A DNA stretch of 64,000 nucleotides from CAVQCX01 sp963711095 (GCA_963711095.1 CAVQCX010000005.1:1-64000), one strand, 5' to 3'. Positions 33,901 through 42,863 are shown, counted from the stretch's first letter. A program made the numbers and translations. The notes: generated by a model from the sequence alone, not told the origin.

Positions 33901-34493
33901 TGGCCCTGCCCGAGGAGGAGCGCCGCTACGGGGCCCGCCAGGCCGCGGTGATCGCCGGCCTGGTGATGGGCGTGCGCCACAGCCAGACCCCGCGCGGACG
34001 CATGGGCTCGGTGCTGCTCGACGATCGCACCGGGCGCATCGAGGCCACTCTGTTCTCCGAGGTCTACGAGGCCCACCGCGATCTGCTGATGCAGGACAAG
34101 ATCCTGGTGGTGGCGGGCAATCTCTCCTACGACGAGTACCGCGGCGGGCTGAGCCTGCGGGTCGACCAGGTGTTCGAATTCGAGCAGGCCCGGGCGGCCT
34201 ATGCTGCGCGCCTGCAGCTGTCTCTGGGGGCCGATTGGGTCGCCGAGCGGGGACTCGCCGCGGAGGCGGCGGCGGAGCAGCTCGCCGAGATCCTGTCCGC
34301 CTACCGCGGCGGACCCTGCCCGGTGAGCCTCGCCTACCGCGGCCGGTCCGCCCGCGCCGAGCTGGTCCTCGGCGACAGCTGGCGGGTGCATCCCAACGAC
34401 GAACTGCTGCACCGGCTCTCGCGCTTTCTCGGCCTGGAGCGGGTCCAGGTGGACTATGACCGGCGCAGGGCCGGTGGGGCACACCGCGGCTGA
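30960..34493 (+). CDS. dnaE: DNA polymerase III alpha subunit
   Basis: Replicative polymerase catalytic subunit, 1177 residues, close to the ~1160 of gammaproteobacterial DnaE. The PHP domain begins FVHLRVHSEYSLVDGL. The palm has GPGRGSGAGSLVAYAL and PDFDVDFCMDNRD (catalytic aspartates), and the fingers YGFNKSHSAAYALVAYQTLW. Tandem helix-hairpin-helix follows near VIYGLGAIKGAGQAAIEGI, with an OB fold near the C-terminus (GSVLLDDRTGRIEATLF). It is followed by accA and tilS, the conserved gammaproteobacterial order. No lesions seen; a 1282-codon antisense frame over it is a high-GC shadow. Confidence 0.98.
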   Translation: MQPTFVHLRVHSEYSLVDGLVRVKPLVAAAVAAGMPAVALTDQSNLFAMVRFYKAALAAGVKPIVGVDCWLRDSEDPNKPFRLVLLAQHERGYRHLTELISRGYREGQHLGRPMLERPWLEGACDGLIALSGGREGDVGRALLLGHRERAHALLQDWLRLFGDRYYLELQRTGREGEEDCLHESVALAAETGVPVVATNDVRFLAPGDFEAHEVRVCIHDGRTLDDPRRPKHYSEAQYLRTPEEMAELFADTPEALANSVEIARRCNLSLTLGQNFLPDFPVPAGMSEGDFFRQEAHRGLAWRLERILGPGATGEPQRRRAYEQRLETELEVIIRMGFPGYFLIVADFIQWAKDNGIPVGPGRGSGAGSLVAYALKITDLDPLEHELLFERFLNPERVSMPDFDVDFCMDNRDRVIEYVAGKYGRDSVSQIITYGTMAARAVVRDVGRVLGHPYGFVDRIAKLVPFELGMTLEKALADSDDLREAYEGDEEVSQLIDMARKLEGLARNAGKHAGGVVIAPGKLTDFSPLYCEPGGENLVTQFDKDDVEQVGLVKFDFLGLRTLTIIDWAVKAANRRLALGQPALDISRIPTDDERSFRLLKSAATTAVFQLESRGMKELIKKLQPDCFDDITALVALFRPGPLQSGMVDDFINRKHGRAKVEYPHPDLEPILKSTYGVILYQEQVMQIAQVLAGYTLGGADVLRRAMGKKKAEEMAKQRAIFMEGAIARGVDEHTATYIFDLMEKFAGYGFNKSHSAAYALVAYQTLWLKAHHPAAFMAAVLSSDMDNTDKVVNFIDECRSMELAVEPPDVNRSDYMFTVGDERRVIYGLGAIKGAGQAAIEGILAARARAGAFKDLFEFCRRIDLRKANRRVLETLIRSGALDGLGPNRRTLMMQLPLALKLAEQHEQNQSTGQSDLFGGGAAEPPVPDVQLVPEDGEEWEDEQRLQGERETLGLYLTGHPIDRYAKELACVVSSRIGDLALPEEERRYGARQAAVIAGLVMGVRHSQTPRGRMGSVLLDDRTGRIEATLFSEVYEAHRDLLMQDKILVVAGNLSYDEYRGGLSLRVDQVFEFEQARAAYAARLQLSLGADWVAERGLAAEAAAEQLAEILSAYRGGPCPVSLAYRGRSARAELVLGDSWRVHPNDELLHRLSRFLGLERVQVDYDRRRAGGAHRG

Positions 34494-34771
34494 GCCGGAC
34501 GGGTATGGCGCGAGCGATGCCGCCGTCTGCCCACCGCTTGCTCGTCAGCGCCGCCGTGTTTGCGCCTCCGCGGGCTCCCGAGTCTCGCCAGCTGCGGTTG
34601 GCAGCGCAGGACGCGGGGCCTCCCGCGAGCGCGCGTCCGACCCGGGTCTGCTGTTCGCGTGCCCTGTGCCCCCGCGACAAGACCGGCGCGATCGGGACAG
34701 CAACGAGCCGCTGCGCCAGCCGGCTCGGCTCCCTGCTATGTAACTGAAAGGGGTTCCGGTATCATTTGCCG

Positions 34772-35732
34772 ATGGACCTGAATTTCCTCGATTTTGAGCA
34801 GCCGATCGCCGAGCTTGAGGCGAAGATCGAGGAGCTGCGCCTGGTCGGCGACGACGCCGAGGTCAACCTCCAGGACGAGATCCAGAGACTGCAGAACAAG
34901 AGCCGCAGCCTCACCGAGTCGATCTTCACCAATCTCACGCCCTGGCAGATCTCCCAGCTCGCCCGCCACCCGTTGCGCCCTTACATGCTCGACTACATCG
35001 AGCCGGCTATTCGGCGAGTTCCACGAGCTGCACGGCGATCGCACCTTCTCCGACGACCGCGCCATCGTCGGCGGCCTGGCGCGCCTGGAGGGGCGGCCGG
35101 TGATGGTCATCGGCCACCAGAAGGGTCGCGACACCAAGGAGAAGATCCACCGCAACTTCGGCATGCCCAGGCCTGAGGGCTACCGCAAGGCCCTGCGCCT
35201 GATGCGCACCGCAGAGCGCTTCCGACTGCCGATCCTGACCTTCATCGACACCCCCGGTGCCTATCCCGGGGTGGACGCCGAGGAGCGGGGCCAGAGTGAG
35301 GCCATCGCCCGCAATCTGGAGGTGATGTCGGGGCTCAAGACGCCGATCATCTGCACCATCATGGGCGAGGGCGGCTCCGGCGGGGCGCTCGCCATCGGCG
35401 TGGGCGACCGGCTGCTGATGCTGCAGTACAGCACCTACTCGGTGATCTCCCCGGAGGGCTGCGCTTCGATCCTGTGGAAGAGTGCGGACAAGGCCGCTCT
35501 GGCAGCCGAGGCCATGGCCATCACCTCGGATCGGCTCAAGGAGCTGGGGCTGATCGACGAGATCATCCCCGAGCCCATCGGGGGCGCCCACCGCGACCCG
35601 GACGCCATGGCCCAGAATCTCAAAGCGGCACTGATCGAGGCGCTGGACCGCATCGACAGCGTGTCTGTCGACAAGCTGCTCGACAGCCGCTACGACCGCC
35701 TGATGCGCTACGGCCACTTCACCACCGTCTGA
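34772..35732 (+). CDS. accA: Acetyl-CoA carboxylase carboxyltransferase alpha subunit, frameshifted as read
   Basis: Alpha half of the carboxyltransferase that makes malonyl-CoA for fatty-acid synthesis. From ATG 34772 the first frame reads MDLNFLDFEQPIAELEAKIE to RPYMLDYIE. The continuing protein is in the next frame: RLFGEFHELHGDRTFSDDRA, then FIDTPGAYPGVDAEERGQ, GEGGSGGALAIGVGD and VISPEGCASILWK, to the TGA at 35732. The join is at 35002-35006 (GAG CCGG): removing one C gives DYIERLFGEF as in the family, ~320 residues in all. As accA is essential, a sequence error is at least as likely as mutation; no slippery or Shine-Dalgarno signal suggests programmed shifting. Confidence 0.93.
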
Positions 35733-35787
35733 CCCTGGCCGCGGACCAAGGCCGACGCCGCCGGGCGCCCGAGCCAGCCCTGTCCCG

Positions 35788-37101
35788 ATGGTCTTCTCAG
35801 CCGAACGACTCTTCGATGTCCTCGCCTGTTCTGCCCGGCCGCAGCGCTATCGCCTGGCGCTGAGCGGGGGCCTCGACTCGGTGGCCCTTCTGCACGCCCT
35901 GGCGGGGCTGCGCGAGCGGCTGGGCGTACCGCTGGACGCCCTGCACGTCCACCACGGTCTGCATCCCGATGCCGCGCGCTGGCAGGCGTTCTGTGAGCGT
36001 CTGGGCCGCGGGCTGGGCGTGCCGGTCCGGACCCTGCGGGTCAGCGTGGCGGCGGCGTCGGGCGAGAGTCTCGAGGCGGTCGCCCGAGACGCCCGCTACG
36101 CCGCCCTGGCCGCGGTGCTCGCCCCGGGCGACGTACTGCTCAGCGCCCAGCACCGCGACGACCAGGCCGAGACAGTGCTGCTACAGCTGCTGCGCGGCGC
36201 CGGTCCCGGCGGACTGGCCGCCATGCCGGCCGAGGCGCCGCTCGGAGCGGGGCGGCTGGTGCGGCCGTTGCTGGGCTTCTCGCGTGCCGACCTGGAGGCT
36301 TATGCCCGGGAACAGGCCCTGGTGTGGGTCGAGGATCCGAGCAACGAAGACCTGCGTTTCGACCGCAACTTCCTGCGCCGTGAGGTGATTCCGGCACTGC
36401 GCCGGCGCTGGCCGGCGCTGGATCGCACGCTCTCGCGCAGCGCGGCTCACTGCGCCGAGGCCCAGTCGCTGATCGATGCCCTGGCTGCAGCGGATCTGGC
36501 GCAGGTCGAGCGGGACGACGCGGGCCTGGACCTGGAGCGCCTCGGGGCCCTGCCACCCGCGCGGGCGCGCGCGCTGCTGCGCTATTGGATCCGCTCCCGG
36601 GGGCTGCGGGTACCGGATCAGGCCCGCCTGGATCGGGTCATGCAAGAGGTGGCTGCGGCCGCTCGGGACCGCAATCCCAGTCTGCGCTGGGCAGGCGCAG
36701 AGATCCGCCGCTACCGCAACGCCTTGTATGTGCAGGCGTCCGCTGCGGCGCCGGGCCCGACCGCGACGCTTGATTGGGACGGCTGGTCGCCGCTGCCCCT
36801 GCCCGCGGGCGGCAAAATGCACGCCGCCGCCGGCGCTGCGGGGGTCGACGGTGCGCTCTGGCGCCGCGAGCCCTTGCAGGTGCGGTTCCGCCGCGGCGGG
36901 GAGCGCTGCCGCCCCCACGGCCGGGCGCACAGCCAGACGCTCAAGCGTCTGTTCCAGGAGGCCGGAGTCCCGCCCTGGGTACGAGAGTGCGTCCCCCTGG
37001 TGTATGCCGGCGAGCATTTGGTGGCCGTGGGCGATCTCTGGGTGTGCGAGCCCTTTCACGCCGAGGCGCCCCTTGGGGTGGCCCTGCGCTGGGAGAGGTG
37101 A
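35788..37101 (+). CDS. tilS: tRNA(Ile)-lysidine synthetase
   Basis: ATP-dependent ligase putting lysine on C34 of the AUA-reading tRNA-Ile. 437 residues. The N-terminal PP-loop is LALSGGLDSVALLHAL (family SGGxDS). LHVHHGLHPDAARW and HRDDQAETVLLQLLRGAG follow, all canonical. The C-terminal domain has a family-type RFRRGGERCRPHGRAHSQTLK and VPLVYAGEHLVAVGDLWV. Its TGA overlaps the GTG start of the next gene. Confidence 0.96.
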   Translation: MVFSAERLFDVLACSARPQRYRLALSGGLDSVALLHALAGLRERLGVPLDALHVHHGLHPDAARWQAFCERLGRGLGVPVRTLRVSVAAASGESLEAVARDARYAALAAVLAPGDVLLSAQHRDDQAETVLLQLLRGAGPGGLAAMPAEAPLGAGRLVRPLLGFSRADLEAYAREQALVWVEDPSNEDLRFDRNFLRREVIPALRRRWPALDRTLSRSAAHCAEAQSLIDALAAADLAQVERDDAGLDLERLGALPPARARALLRYWIRSRGLRVPDQARLDRVMQEVAAAARDRNPSLRWAGAEIRRYRNALYVQASAAAPGPTATLDWDGWSPLPLPAGGKMHAAAGAAGVDGALWRREPLQVRFRRGGERCRPHGRAHSQTLKRLFQEAGVPPWVRECVPLVYAGEHLVAVGDLWVCEPFHAEAPLGVALRWER

Positions 37102-37631
37102 GGGTGGCGGGCGGATCGAGGGCCTGGCTCAGGGCAGACAGTCTGGCCCGCCACCATCCGCGCGCCGGACCCGGGCTCAATCTGCTGCTGGTGCTCTCGC
37201 TGGGCCTGCTGGTCTTCGGGTTGTTCTCTCCGCTGCTCAGCCTGGAGAAATTCTTCGTTTTCTCCAGCCGTGTCTCCCTTTACAGTGGTCTGCAGGATCT
37301 GGCGAGCGCCGGGCAGTGGCCGCTGTTTGCCGTGATTCTGGGCTTCAGCGTGCTGCTGCCGCTCGCCAAGCTTGGCTTGCTGTTCCGGGTCTGGAACCTG
37401 GAGCCGGCCGACAGCCCGCGTCACCGGCGGCACCTGCGCTGGATCGCCCACTACGGCAAGTGGTCGATGCTCGATGTGTTCGTGGTCGCCACGCTGGTGG
37501 CGAGCGTGAAGCTGGGCTCGATCGCCCAGGTCAGAGTGGAGTACGGGCTGTACGCGTTCGCCGCCTCGGTGCTGCTGGCCATGGCGGCCAACCAGTGGCT
37601 GCTCTGGGTCGCCGGCCAGAGCGGTCGCTGA
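37098..37631 (+). CDS. Paraquat-inducible protein A-like membrane protein
   Basis: A 177-residue protein with four predicted helices. I start at GTG 37098 because it overlaps the tilS stop as GTGA; GTG 37104 is an alternative. Motifs WNLEPADSPRHRRHLRWIAH and YGKWSMLDVFVVATLVASVK, with a final VLLAMAANQWLL, match the PqiA-type domain. PqiA proteins sit with MCE-domain PqiB in envelope lipid transport, but no pqiB is nearby and only one PqiA domain is present, a common stand-alone form. Confidence 0.85.
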   Translation: MRVAGGSRAWLRADSLARHHPRAGPGLNLLLVLSLGLLVFGLFSPLLSLEKFFVFSSRVSLYSGLQDLASAGQWPLFAVILGFSVLLPLAKLGLLFRVWNLEPADSPRHRRHLRWIAHYGKWSMLDVFVVATLVASVKLGSIAQVRVEYGLYAFAASVLLAMAANQWLLWVAGQSGR

Positions 37632-37785
37632 GCCGAGCGGTCGCGGGAGCCGGGGTGTCAGGTAGCGGCTGCACTGCAACCTGACCGACGGATTTGTCGT
37701 TTCCCGGCGACGGTCGGAGCCACGGCGGTCCCGGATTCCGTGTCACTCGATCCCGGCTACCGCGGGTATCCTTGCCCGTCTACCG

Positions 37786-38832
37786 TCAGGGAGAGGCCGC
37801 GCTCAGGCCGCCCTTGAGCAGGTAGACATCGAAGCCCTGCTGGGCCAGCAGGAAGGCGGCAGCGGCGCTGCGCTCACCGGTGTCGCAGTAGACGACATAG
37901 GTGCGGTTGCGCTCGAGCCGGGCCATCCGGATGCGCAGCAGATAGAGCGGCATGTTGATGGCCCGCTTGATCTCGGAGAACCTGAATTCCTCCTCGGTGC
38001 GCACGTCGAGGCGCACGGCGCCCTTCTGGATCAGCTCCGAGGCCTTTTTGACGTCGATCTGGCGCAGCAGGGGCTGCTCCAGCAGGGTATGGAAAACGTC
38101 CCTGGACAGCCGCATCAGTCGGCCGCTGGTCAGCATGACTACGTCAGCGCTGCGCGGCGACGAGGAGATCAGCGCCTCCTCCCCGAAATTCTGGCCCGGC
38201 CCCAGCTCGGCCAGCACGGTGTTTCGGTCGGCCTGGGTACGGCTGACCTCGCAACGTCCTTCGCGGATCAGATAATAGTAGTCCCCGGCGTCTCCCTGGC
38301 GGATGATCTGCTGGCCCGGCTCGACCGGCAGCTCTTCCAGGGCGGCGAGCACCGCCTCCAGGTTGGCGCTCGGCAGGCGCAGGAAGGCAGGCGTGCGCAG
38401 CAGTGACAGCATCCATTCCCGATCGCTCTCGGCGAAGCCGTCGAGCTCGGTCACCTCGATGCCGCGCGTTTCGCTGGCTGTGAGCTGGTCCCAGGTGACC
38501 AGCTTCTCCAGAAGCCGGCCGTCGACGCGCAGGATCTGCGCGCTCGGCGAAGTCACAAGGGCGTCGAACTGCCGCGGCGTGAGATTGGCCAGTGCAAAGC
38601 GCCCCCGCTCGCGACCGGCCTGGACGTCGTAGTGATGCCCATTGCTGTCCTGCAGCACGACCTCGCCAGCCAGCAGGTAGATGGCGTCGGCGTCCTGATC
38701 GCCAATGGAGAACAGCCGCGCGCCGACGCTGAGATGCTGCAGCTGGGCCGAGGCGGCGAGGGTGCCGAGACTCTTTTCATGCAGGGTGCCCAGGGGCACC
38801 AGTCGGCGCAAACGATCGAGGTCCAGTTGCAT
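37786..38832 (-). CDS. Protein with cyclic-nucleotide-binding domains and a rhodanese domain
   Basis: 348 residues, cytoplasmic. The N-terminal ~1-115 is a degenerate cNMP-binding fold (ARLFSIGDQDADAIYLLAGE). A second, better one is at ~125-245 (GQQIIRQGDAGDYYYLIREG ... LGPGQNFGEEALISSSPR). C-terminal rhodanese domain (~255-345) has VRLDVRTEEEFRFSEIKRA and VVYCDTGERSAAAAFLLAQQ with the catalytic Cys. This combination is frequent in Chromatiales and related sulfur bacteria. Likely a regulator or sulfur-transfer sensor; ligand unknown. Monocistronic, convergent with tilS-pqiA. Confidence 0.88.
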   Translation of the reverse strand: MQLDLDRLRRLVPLGTLHEKSLGTLAASAQLQHLSVGARLFSIGDQDADAIYLLAGEVVLQDSNGHHYDVQAGRERGRFALANLTPRQFDALVTSPSAQILRVDGRLLEKLVTWDQLTASETRGIEVTELDGFAESDREWMLSLLRTPAFLRLPSANLEAVLAALEELPVEPGQQIIRQGDAGDYYYLIREGRCEVSRTQADRNTVLAELGPGQNFGEEALISSSPRSADVVMLTSGRLMRLSRDVFHTLLEQPLLRQIDVKKASELIQKGAVRLDVRTEEEFRFSEIKRAINMPLYLLRIRMARLERNRTYVVYCDTGERSAAAAFLLAQQGFDVYLLKGGLSAASP

Positions 38833-38965
38833 GGAGGGCCCTGGGCTGGGAAGGCGTCCAAAGCCTACGGCAACGCGGGCCTGCCAACAAGGATCGCCGC
38901 CGCGGACGGTTTCGGACGTGGGCCGATTCGGGTAAGATTCATGCTTTTACGCGAGCCCGCATGCG

Positions 38966-40064
38966 ATGCAGGACATCAACCCCATCTCCAGCAAAATCAG
39001 AGACCTGAGAGGGCGCGTCGAATCCCTTAGGGGGTATCTTTGACTACGCTGGCAAGAAGGAGCGCCTGACCGAGGTGCTGCGCGAGCTGGAGGACCCTCA
39101 CATCTGGAGCAACTCCGAGCGGGCCCAGGGGCTCGGCCGGGAGCGCGCCTCCCTCGAGCATGTTGTCGTCTCTCTCGATGCCCTGGCCTCGGGCATCGCC
39201 GATGCGGGCGACCTGCTCGAGATGGCCGTCGAGGACGGGGATGCGGACACTGTGGATGCGGTGGCCGCCGACCTGGGTCGCTGCGAGTCCCGGGTGGAGG
39301 AGCTGGAGTTCCGCCGCATGTTCTCCGGCGAGATGGATGCCTGCAACGCCTTCGTGGACATCCAGGCGGGCTCGGGCGGCACCGAGGCCCAGGACTGGGC
39401 GGAGATGCTGCTGCGCATGTACCTGCGCTGGGGCGAGAAGCGCGAATTCAAGACCGAGCTGATGGAGGTCTCCGCGGGCGAGGTCGCAGGCATCAAGAGC
39501 GCCACGGTGCGCTTCGAGGGCGATTATGCCTTCGGTTGGCTTCGCACCGAGATCGGGGTGCACCGATTGGTACGCAAGTCCCCCTTCGATGCAGGCAACC
39601 GGCGCCACACCTCATTTGCCGCAGTGTTCGTCTCCCCCGAGGTGGACGACGAGATCGAGATCGAGATCAATCCCGCCGAGCTGCGCGTGGACGTCTACCG
39701 AGCGAGTGGCGCGGGCGGCCAGCACGTCAACCGCACCGAGTCCGCGGTGCGCATCACTCACTTGCCCACGGGGAGCGTCGTGCAGTGTCAGAGCGAGCGC
39801 TCCCAGCACCAGAACAAGGACCGGGCCATGAAGCAGCTGCGGGCCAAACTCTACGAACTGGAAGTGCTCAAGCGCCAGGAGAGCCAGCGGGTGGTGGAGG
39901 AATCCAAATCCGACATCGGCTGGGGCAGCCAGATCCGCTCCTACGTGCTGGATCAGTCGCGTATCAAGGACCTGCGCACCGGCGTCGAGGTGGGCAACAC
40001 CCAGGCGGTGCTCGACGGCGATCTCGACGGGTTCATCGAGGCGAGCCTGAAGGCGGGGATGTAG
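38966..40064 (+). CDS. prfB: Peptide chain release factor 2 (programmed +1 frameshift)
   Basis: Recognises UGA/UAA stops. The first 25 codons (MQDINPISSKIRDLRGRVES then LRGYL) end at UGA 39041-39043; decoding continues +1 as DYAGKKERLTEVLRELEDPH. The main part has KSPFD (stop-recognition SPF) and RASGAGGQHVNRTESAVRI (catalytic GGQ). The total is ~365 residues, normal for RF2. A downstream start at 39075 would miss the conserved N-terminus. lysS follows, the usual pairing, here separated by a REP palindrome. Confidence 0.97.
39029..39044 (+). promoter_or_regulatory. RF2 programmed frameshift site
   Basis: AGGGGGTATCTTTGAC is the canonical autoregulatory site: internal Shine-Dalgarno AGGGGG, slippery CTT and stop TGA followed by C. 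Low RF2 makes ribosomes pause and slip +1, so the cell makes more RF2. Confidence 0.97.
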
Positions 40065-40175
40065 GAGCGAGCCCCCGCTCGCGACAGCGCACCCGCAATC
40101 CTGGTAGGAGCGATCTCCAGGTCGCGATAGCTTGCTCAGCGATCCCGGTTTTCGCGACCTGGAGATCGCTCCTAC
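40062..40175. repeat. REP-type palindromes between prfB and lysS
   Basis: Two 24-bp arms, 40104-40127 and 40152-40175 (starting GTAGGAGCGATCTCCAGG and ending in its inverse), are perfect inverted repeats with a 24-bp spacer. A half-unit with a different centre (TAGGAGCGAGCCCCCGCTCG) is at 40063-40082. It could stabilise prfB mRNA or limit read-through to lysS. A decayed relative is near 14.0 kb. Confidence 0.9.
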
Positions 40176-40224
40176 AACAATCTGGGTGCAGGGTTTATCC
40201 TTTTTCGCTCATTGACCGTCTATC

Positions 40225-41760
40225 TTGCCATGTCCCACCAATCTCCCCCTTCCGACGATACCGCCCAGGCAGCGCCAGGAGCCCGACGACAAGCTGGTCG
40301 CCGAGCGCCGGGCCAAGCTCGATCGGCTGCGTCGCGAGGAGCGCGTGGTCTTCCCCAACGACTTCCGTCGCAACGTGGTGGCCGGAGAGCTGCACGCGGA
40401 GTACGGCGAGCGCTCCCACGAAGAGCTTGAGGCGCTCGCCCGGCGGGTCTGTGTGGCCGGGCGCCTGATGAGTCGGCGGGTCATGGGCAAGGTGAGCTTT
40501 TCGCACCTGCTGGACATGTCCGGTCGGATCCAGATCTTCATCCAGCGCGACACCGTCGGGGCGTCGGCCTACGAGCGCTACAAGAAGGACTGGGACATCG
40601 GCGACATCGTCGGTGCTGAAGGAGTGCTGTTTAAGACCCGGACCGGCGAGCTCTCGGTGCGCTGCGACCTCTTGCGGCTGCTCACCAAGTCGCTGCGCCC
40701 GCTGCCGGAGAAGTGGCATGGTCTCACCGACCAGGAGAGCCGCTACCGTCAGCGCTATCTGGATCTGATCATCAACGAGACGGCGCGCAAGACTTTCCGC
40801 ACCCGCACGCGCATCGTCCAGCTCATCCGCCGCTATCTCGACGCCCGGGGCTTCCTGGAGGTTGAGACGCCGATGATGCAGGCCATCCCGGGCGGTGCGG
40901 CGGCGCGGCCGTTCGTCACCCGCCACAACGCGCTGGACATGGACATGTTCCTGCGCATCGCCCCGGAGCTGTATCTCAAGCGGCTGGTGGTCGGCGGCTT
41001 CGAGAAGGTCTACGAGATCAATCGCAACTTCCGCAACGAGGGGTTGTCCACCCGCCACAACCCCGAGTTCACCATGCTGGAGTTCTATGAGGCCTACGCG
41101 GATTTCCGCGACCTCATGGACCTCACCGAGGCGATGCTGCGGGCGTTGGCGATCGAGGTGTGCGGGGCGACGACGATCAGCTATCAGGGCGAAGCGTACG
41201 ACTTCGGCCGGCCCTTCGCGCGTATGACGGTGACGGAGGCGATCCTGCACTGCAACCCGGAGATCGCCGCGGCGGACCTCGACGACCTGGAGCGTGCCCG
41301 CGCGGTGGCCGAGCGTCTGCAGATCCCGCTCAAGGATTCGTGGGGGCTGGGCAAGGTGCAGATCGAGATCTTCGAGAAAACGGTGGAGTCGCGCCTGAAG
41401 CATCCGACGTTCATAACCGCCTTTCCCACCGAGGTGTCGCCGCTGGCGCGGCGCAACGACGACGACCCCTTCGTCACGGACCGGTTCGAATTCTTCGTCG
41501 GCGGGCGGGAGATTGCCAACGGCTTCTCCGAGCTCAACGACGCCGAGGACCAGGCCGAGCGCTTCCGCCAGCAGGTGGCCGAGAAGGAGGCGGGCGACGA
41601 GGAAGCCATGCACTTCGACGCCGACTACATCCGCGCCCTGGAGCACGGTATGCCGCCCACCGCCGGGGAGGGGATCGGCATAGACCGGCTGGTGATGCTG
41701 TTCACCGATGCCCCGTCGATCCGGGACGTGCTGCTGTTCCCCCACATGCGGCCTGAATGA
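40225..41760 (+). CDS. lysS: Lysyl-tRNA synthetase (class II)
   Basis: Charges tRNA-Lys; ~510 residues. The N-terminal OB fold (RVCVAGRLMSRRVMGKVSFS) is followed by motif 1 (RGFLEVETPMMQAIPGGAAA), motif 2 (KVYEINRNFRNEGLSTRHNP) and motif 3 (GEGIGIDRLVMLFTDAPSIR), all intact. The start is a problem. ATG 40230 (MSHQSPPSDDTAQAA) is the natural-looking start but is in another frame; only TTG 40225 opens the synthetase frame, giving an odd MPCPTNLPLP leader. Homology is sure from about EPDDKLVAERRAKLDRLRRE. A one-base error or mutation between 40235 and 40285 would explain it. Confidence 0.95.
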   Translation: MPCPTNLPLPTIPPRQRQEPDDKLVAERRAKLDRLRREERVVFPNDFRRNVVAGELHAEYGERSHEELEALARRVCVAGRLMSRRVMGKVSFSHLLDMSGRIQIFIQRDTVGASAYERYKKDWDIGDIVGAEGVLFKTRTGELSVRCDLLRLLTKSLRPLPEKWHGLTDQESRYRQRYLDLIINETARKTFRTRTRIVQLIRRYLDARGFLEVETPMMQAIPGGAAARPFVTRHNALDMDMFLRIAPELYLKRLVVGGFEKVYEINRNFRNEGLSTRHNPEFTMLEFYEAYADFRDLMDLTEAMLRALAIEVCGATTISYQGEAYDFGRPFARMTVTEAILHCNPEIAAADLDDLERARAVAERLQIPLKDSWGLGKVQIEIFEKTVESRLKHPTFITAFPTEVSPLARRNDDDPFVTDRFEFFVGGREIANGFSELNDAEDQAERFRQQVAEKEAGDEEAMHFDADYIRALEHGMPPTAGEGIGIDRLVMLFTDAPSIRDVLLFPHMRPE

Positions 41761-41918
41761 CGGCGGCGCCCCAGGGGGCTGAGCTGCCTCAGCGCCTGAC
41801 CAACGGGCTGCTCGGCTATACTTGCTCTGTCCGGAGTGGAGGCGCGTGACCGGCCCGCCAGTCGGGAGCCGGGACCGGGGGGCAGAACAACAATCAGCTA
41901 GCGGAGGAGACAGACCAG

Positions 41919-42833
41919 ATGAAACGTATTCGGTCCTTAGCCACGCGTATCGGCCTTCTCTGGGTAGGCGCGGTGCTCATGCTGCTCGGCAGCGCGGTCC
42001 ACGCGGAGGGGATCTACCGGCCTTTTATCGTCGCCGACGCTGCCGGCGGGGGCTTCGATGAAGCGGTCGCGGCGGTGAAGGCGAAACTGCAGGCCGGCGG
42101 CATCGAGGTCCTCGGCGCATACTCGCCCTATCCGGATGGCTCCGCCCTGATCATCGGCACCACCACTCCGAGGCTGCTCAAGGCGGCAGCCCAAGATGAG
42201 TACGGCGGATTTGGCGCGGTGATCCGGGTCGCGGTGACCAACGACAAGGGCGCGCTCGAGGTGACCTACGTCAACCCGATGTACATGGGCCATGCATACC
42301 ACATCGGCGACCTCTCCGCCGTGGCGGCGCAATACAGTAAGGCCCTGGGCAATCAGGGGAGCTTCGGTGCCAACGGGCTCTCGGCCGAGGACCTGGAATC
42401 CTACCATTACATGATGCTGATGCCCTACTTCAGGGACGCGAAGGTCATCGCCGGCTTCGGTAGCCACGCGGATGCCCTGCGCAGACTCGAGGCCGCGCTC
42501 GCCGATCCGGCCTCGGACATGTCCCCGGTCTGGGAGGTCAAGATCGGGGAGACCGAGACGCTGGTGGGCGTTCAGCTGCACCGCGGCAAGTGGGCGAACG
42601 GCCGGATCCAGAAGATCATGGGCAGCCTGGACACAGGCACCCCTAAGTCCACCGCGTCCCTGCCCTGGGAGCTGCTGGTCGCCGGCGATCAGGTCGTCTA
42701 TCTGCCCGGCAAGTACCGCATCGCGATCATGTTTCCGGACCTCACCATGGGCACCTTCATGAAGATCGCCGAGGTGCCGGACGACATGGCCGAGAGCGCC
42801 GAGAAGCTCGCGGAGCTGATGCGCAGGAAGTGA
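41919..42833 (+). CDS. Exported protein of unknown function
   Basis: 304 residues with a signal peptide (basic MKRIRS, hydrophobic core, SAVHA-EG cleavage). The first ~100 residues (FIVADAAGGGFDEAVAAVKA ... GIEVLGAYSPYPDGSALIIG) recall the DUF302-type fold, which is only a weak resemblance. The rest (ETETLVGVQLHRGKWANGRI, STASLPWELLVAGDQVVYLP) suggests a small-molecule-binding periplasmic protein. A GGAGGA ribosome site lies upstream. Followed by a hairpin terminator at 42864, so it is probably its own transcription unit. Confidence 0.7.
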   Translation: MKRIRSLATRIGLLWVGAVLMLLGSAVHAEGIYRPFIVADAAGGGFDEAVAAVKAKLQAGGIEVLGAYSPYPDGSALIIGTTTPRLLKAAAQDEYGGFGAVIRVAVTNDKGALEVTYVNPMYMGHAYHIGDLSAVAAQYSKALGNQGSFGANGLSAEDLESYHYMMLMPYFRDAKVIAGFGSHADALRRLEAALADPASDMSPVWEVKIGETETLVGVQLHRGKWANGRIQKIMGSLDTGTPKSTASLPWELLVAGDQVVYLPGKYRIAIMFPDLTMGTFMKIAEVPDDMAESAEKLAELMRRK

Positions 42834-42863
42834 TCCCGGCCGCTCGGGTCGCGGTCCGAGCCA

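Noticed and set aside
30636..34484. 1282-codon open frame antisense to dnaE (and similar long antisense frames over other core genes)
   Set aside because: High-GC codon usage in the real gene leaves the opposite frame open; the product has no family-like sequence and dnaE is certain.
34995..35010. Programmed frameshift in accA
   Set aside because: No recoding signal, and accA is not known to use one; mutation or sequence error is simpler.
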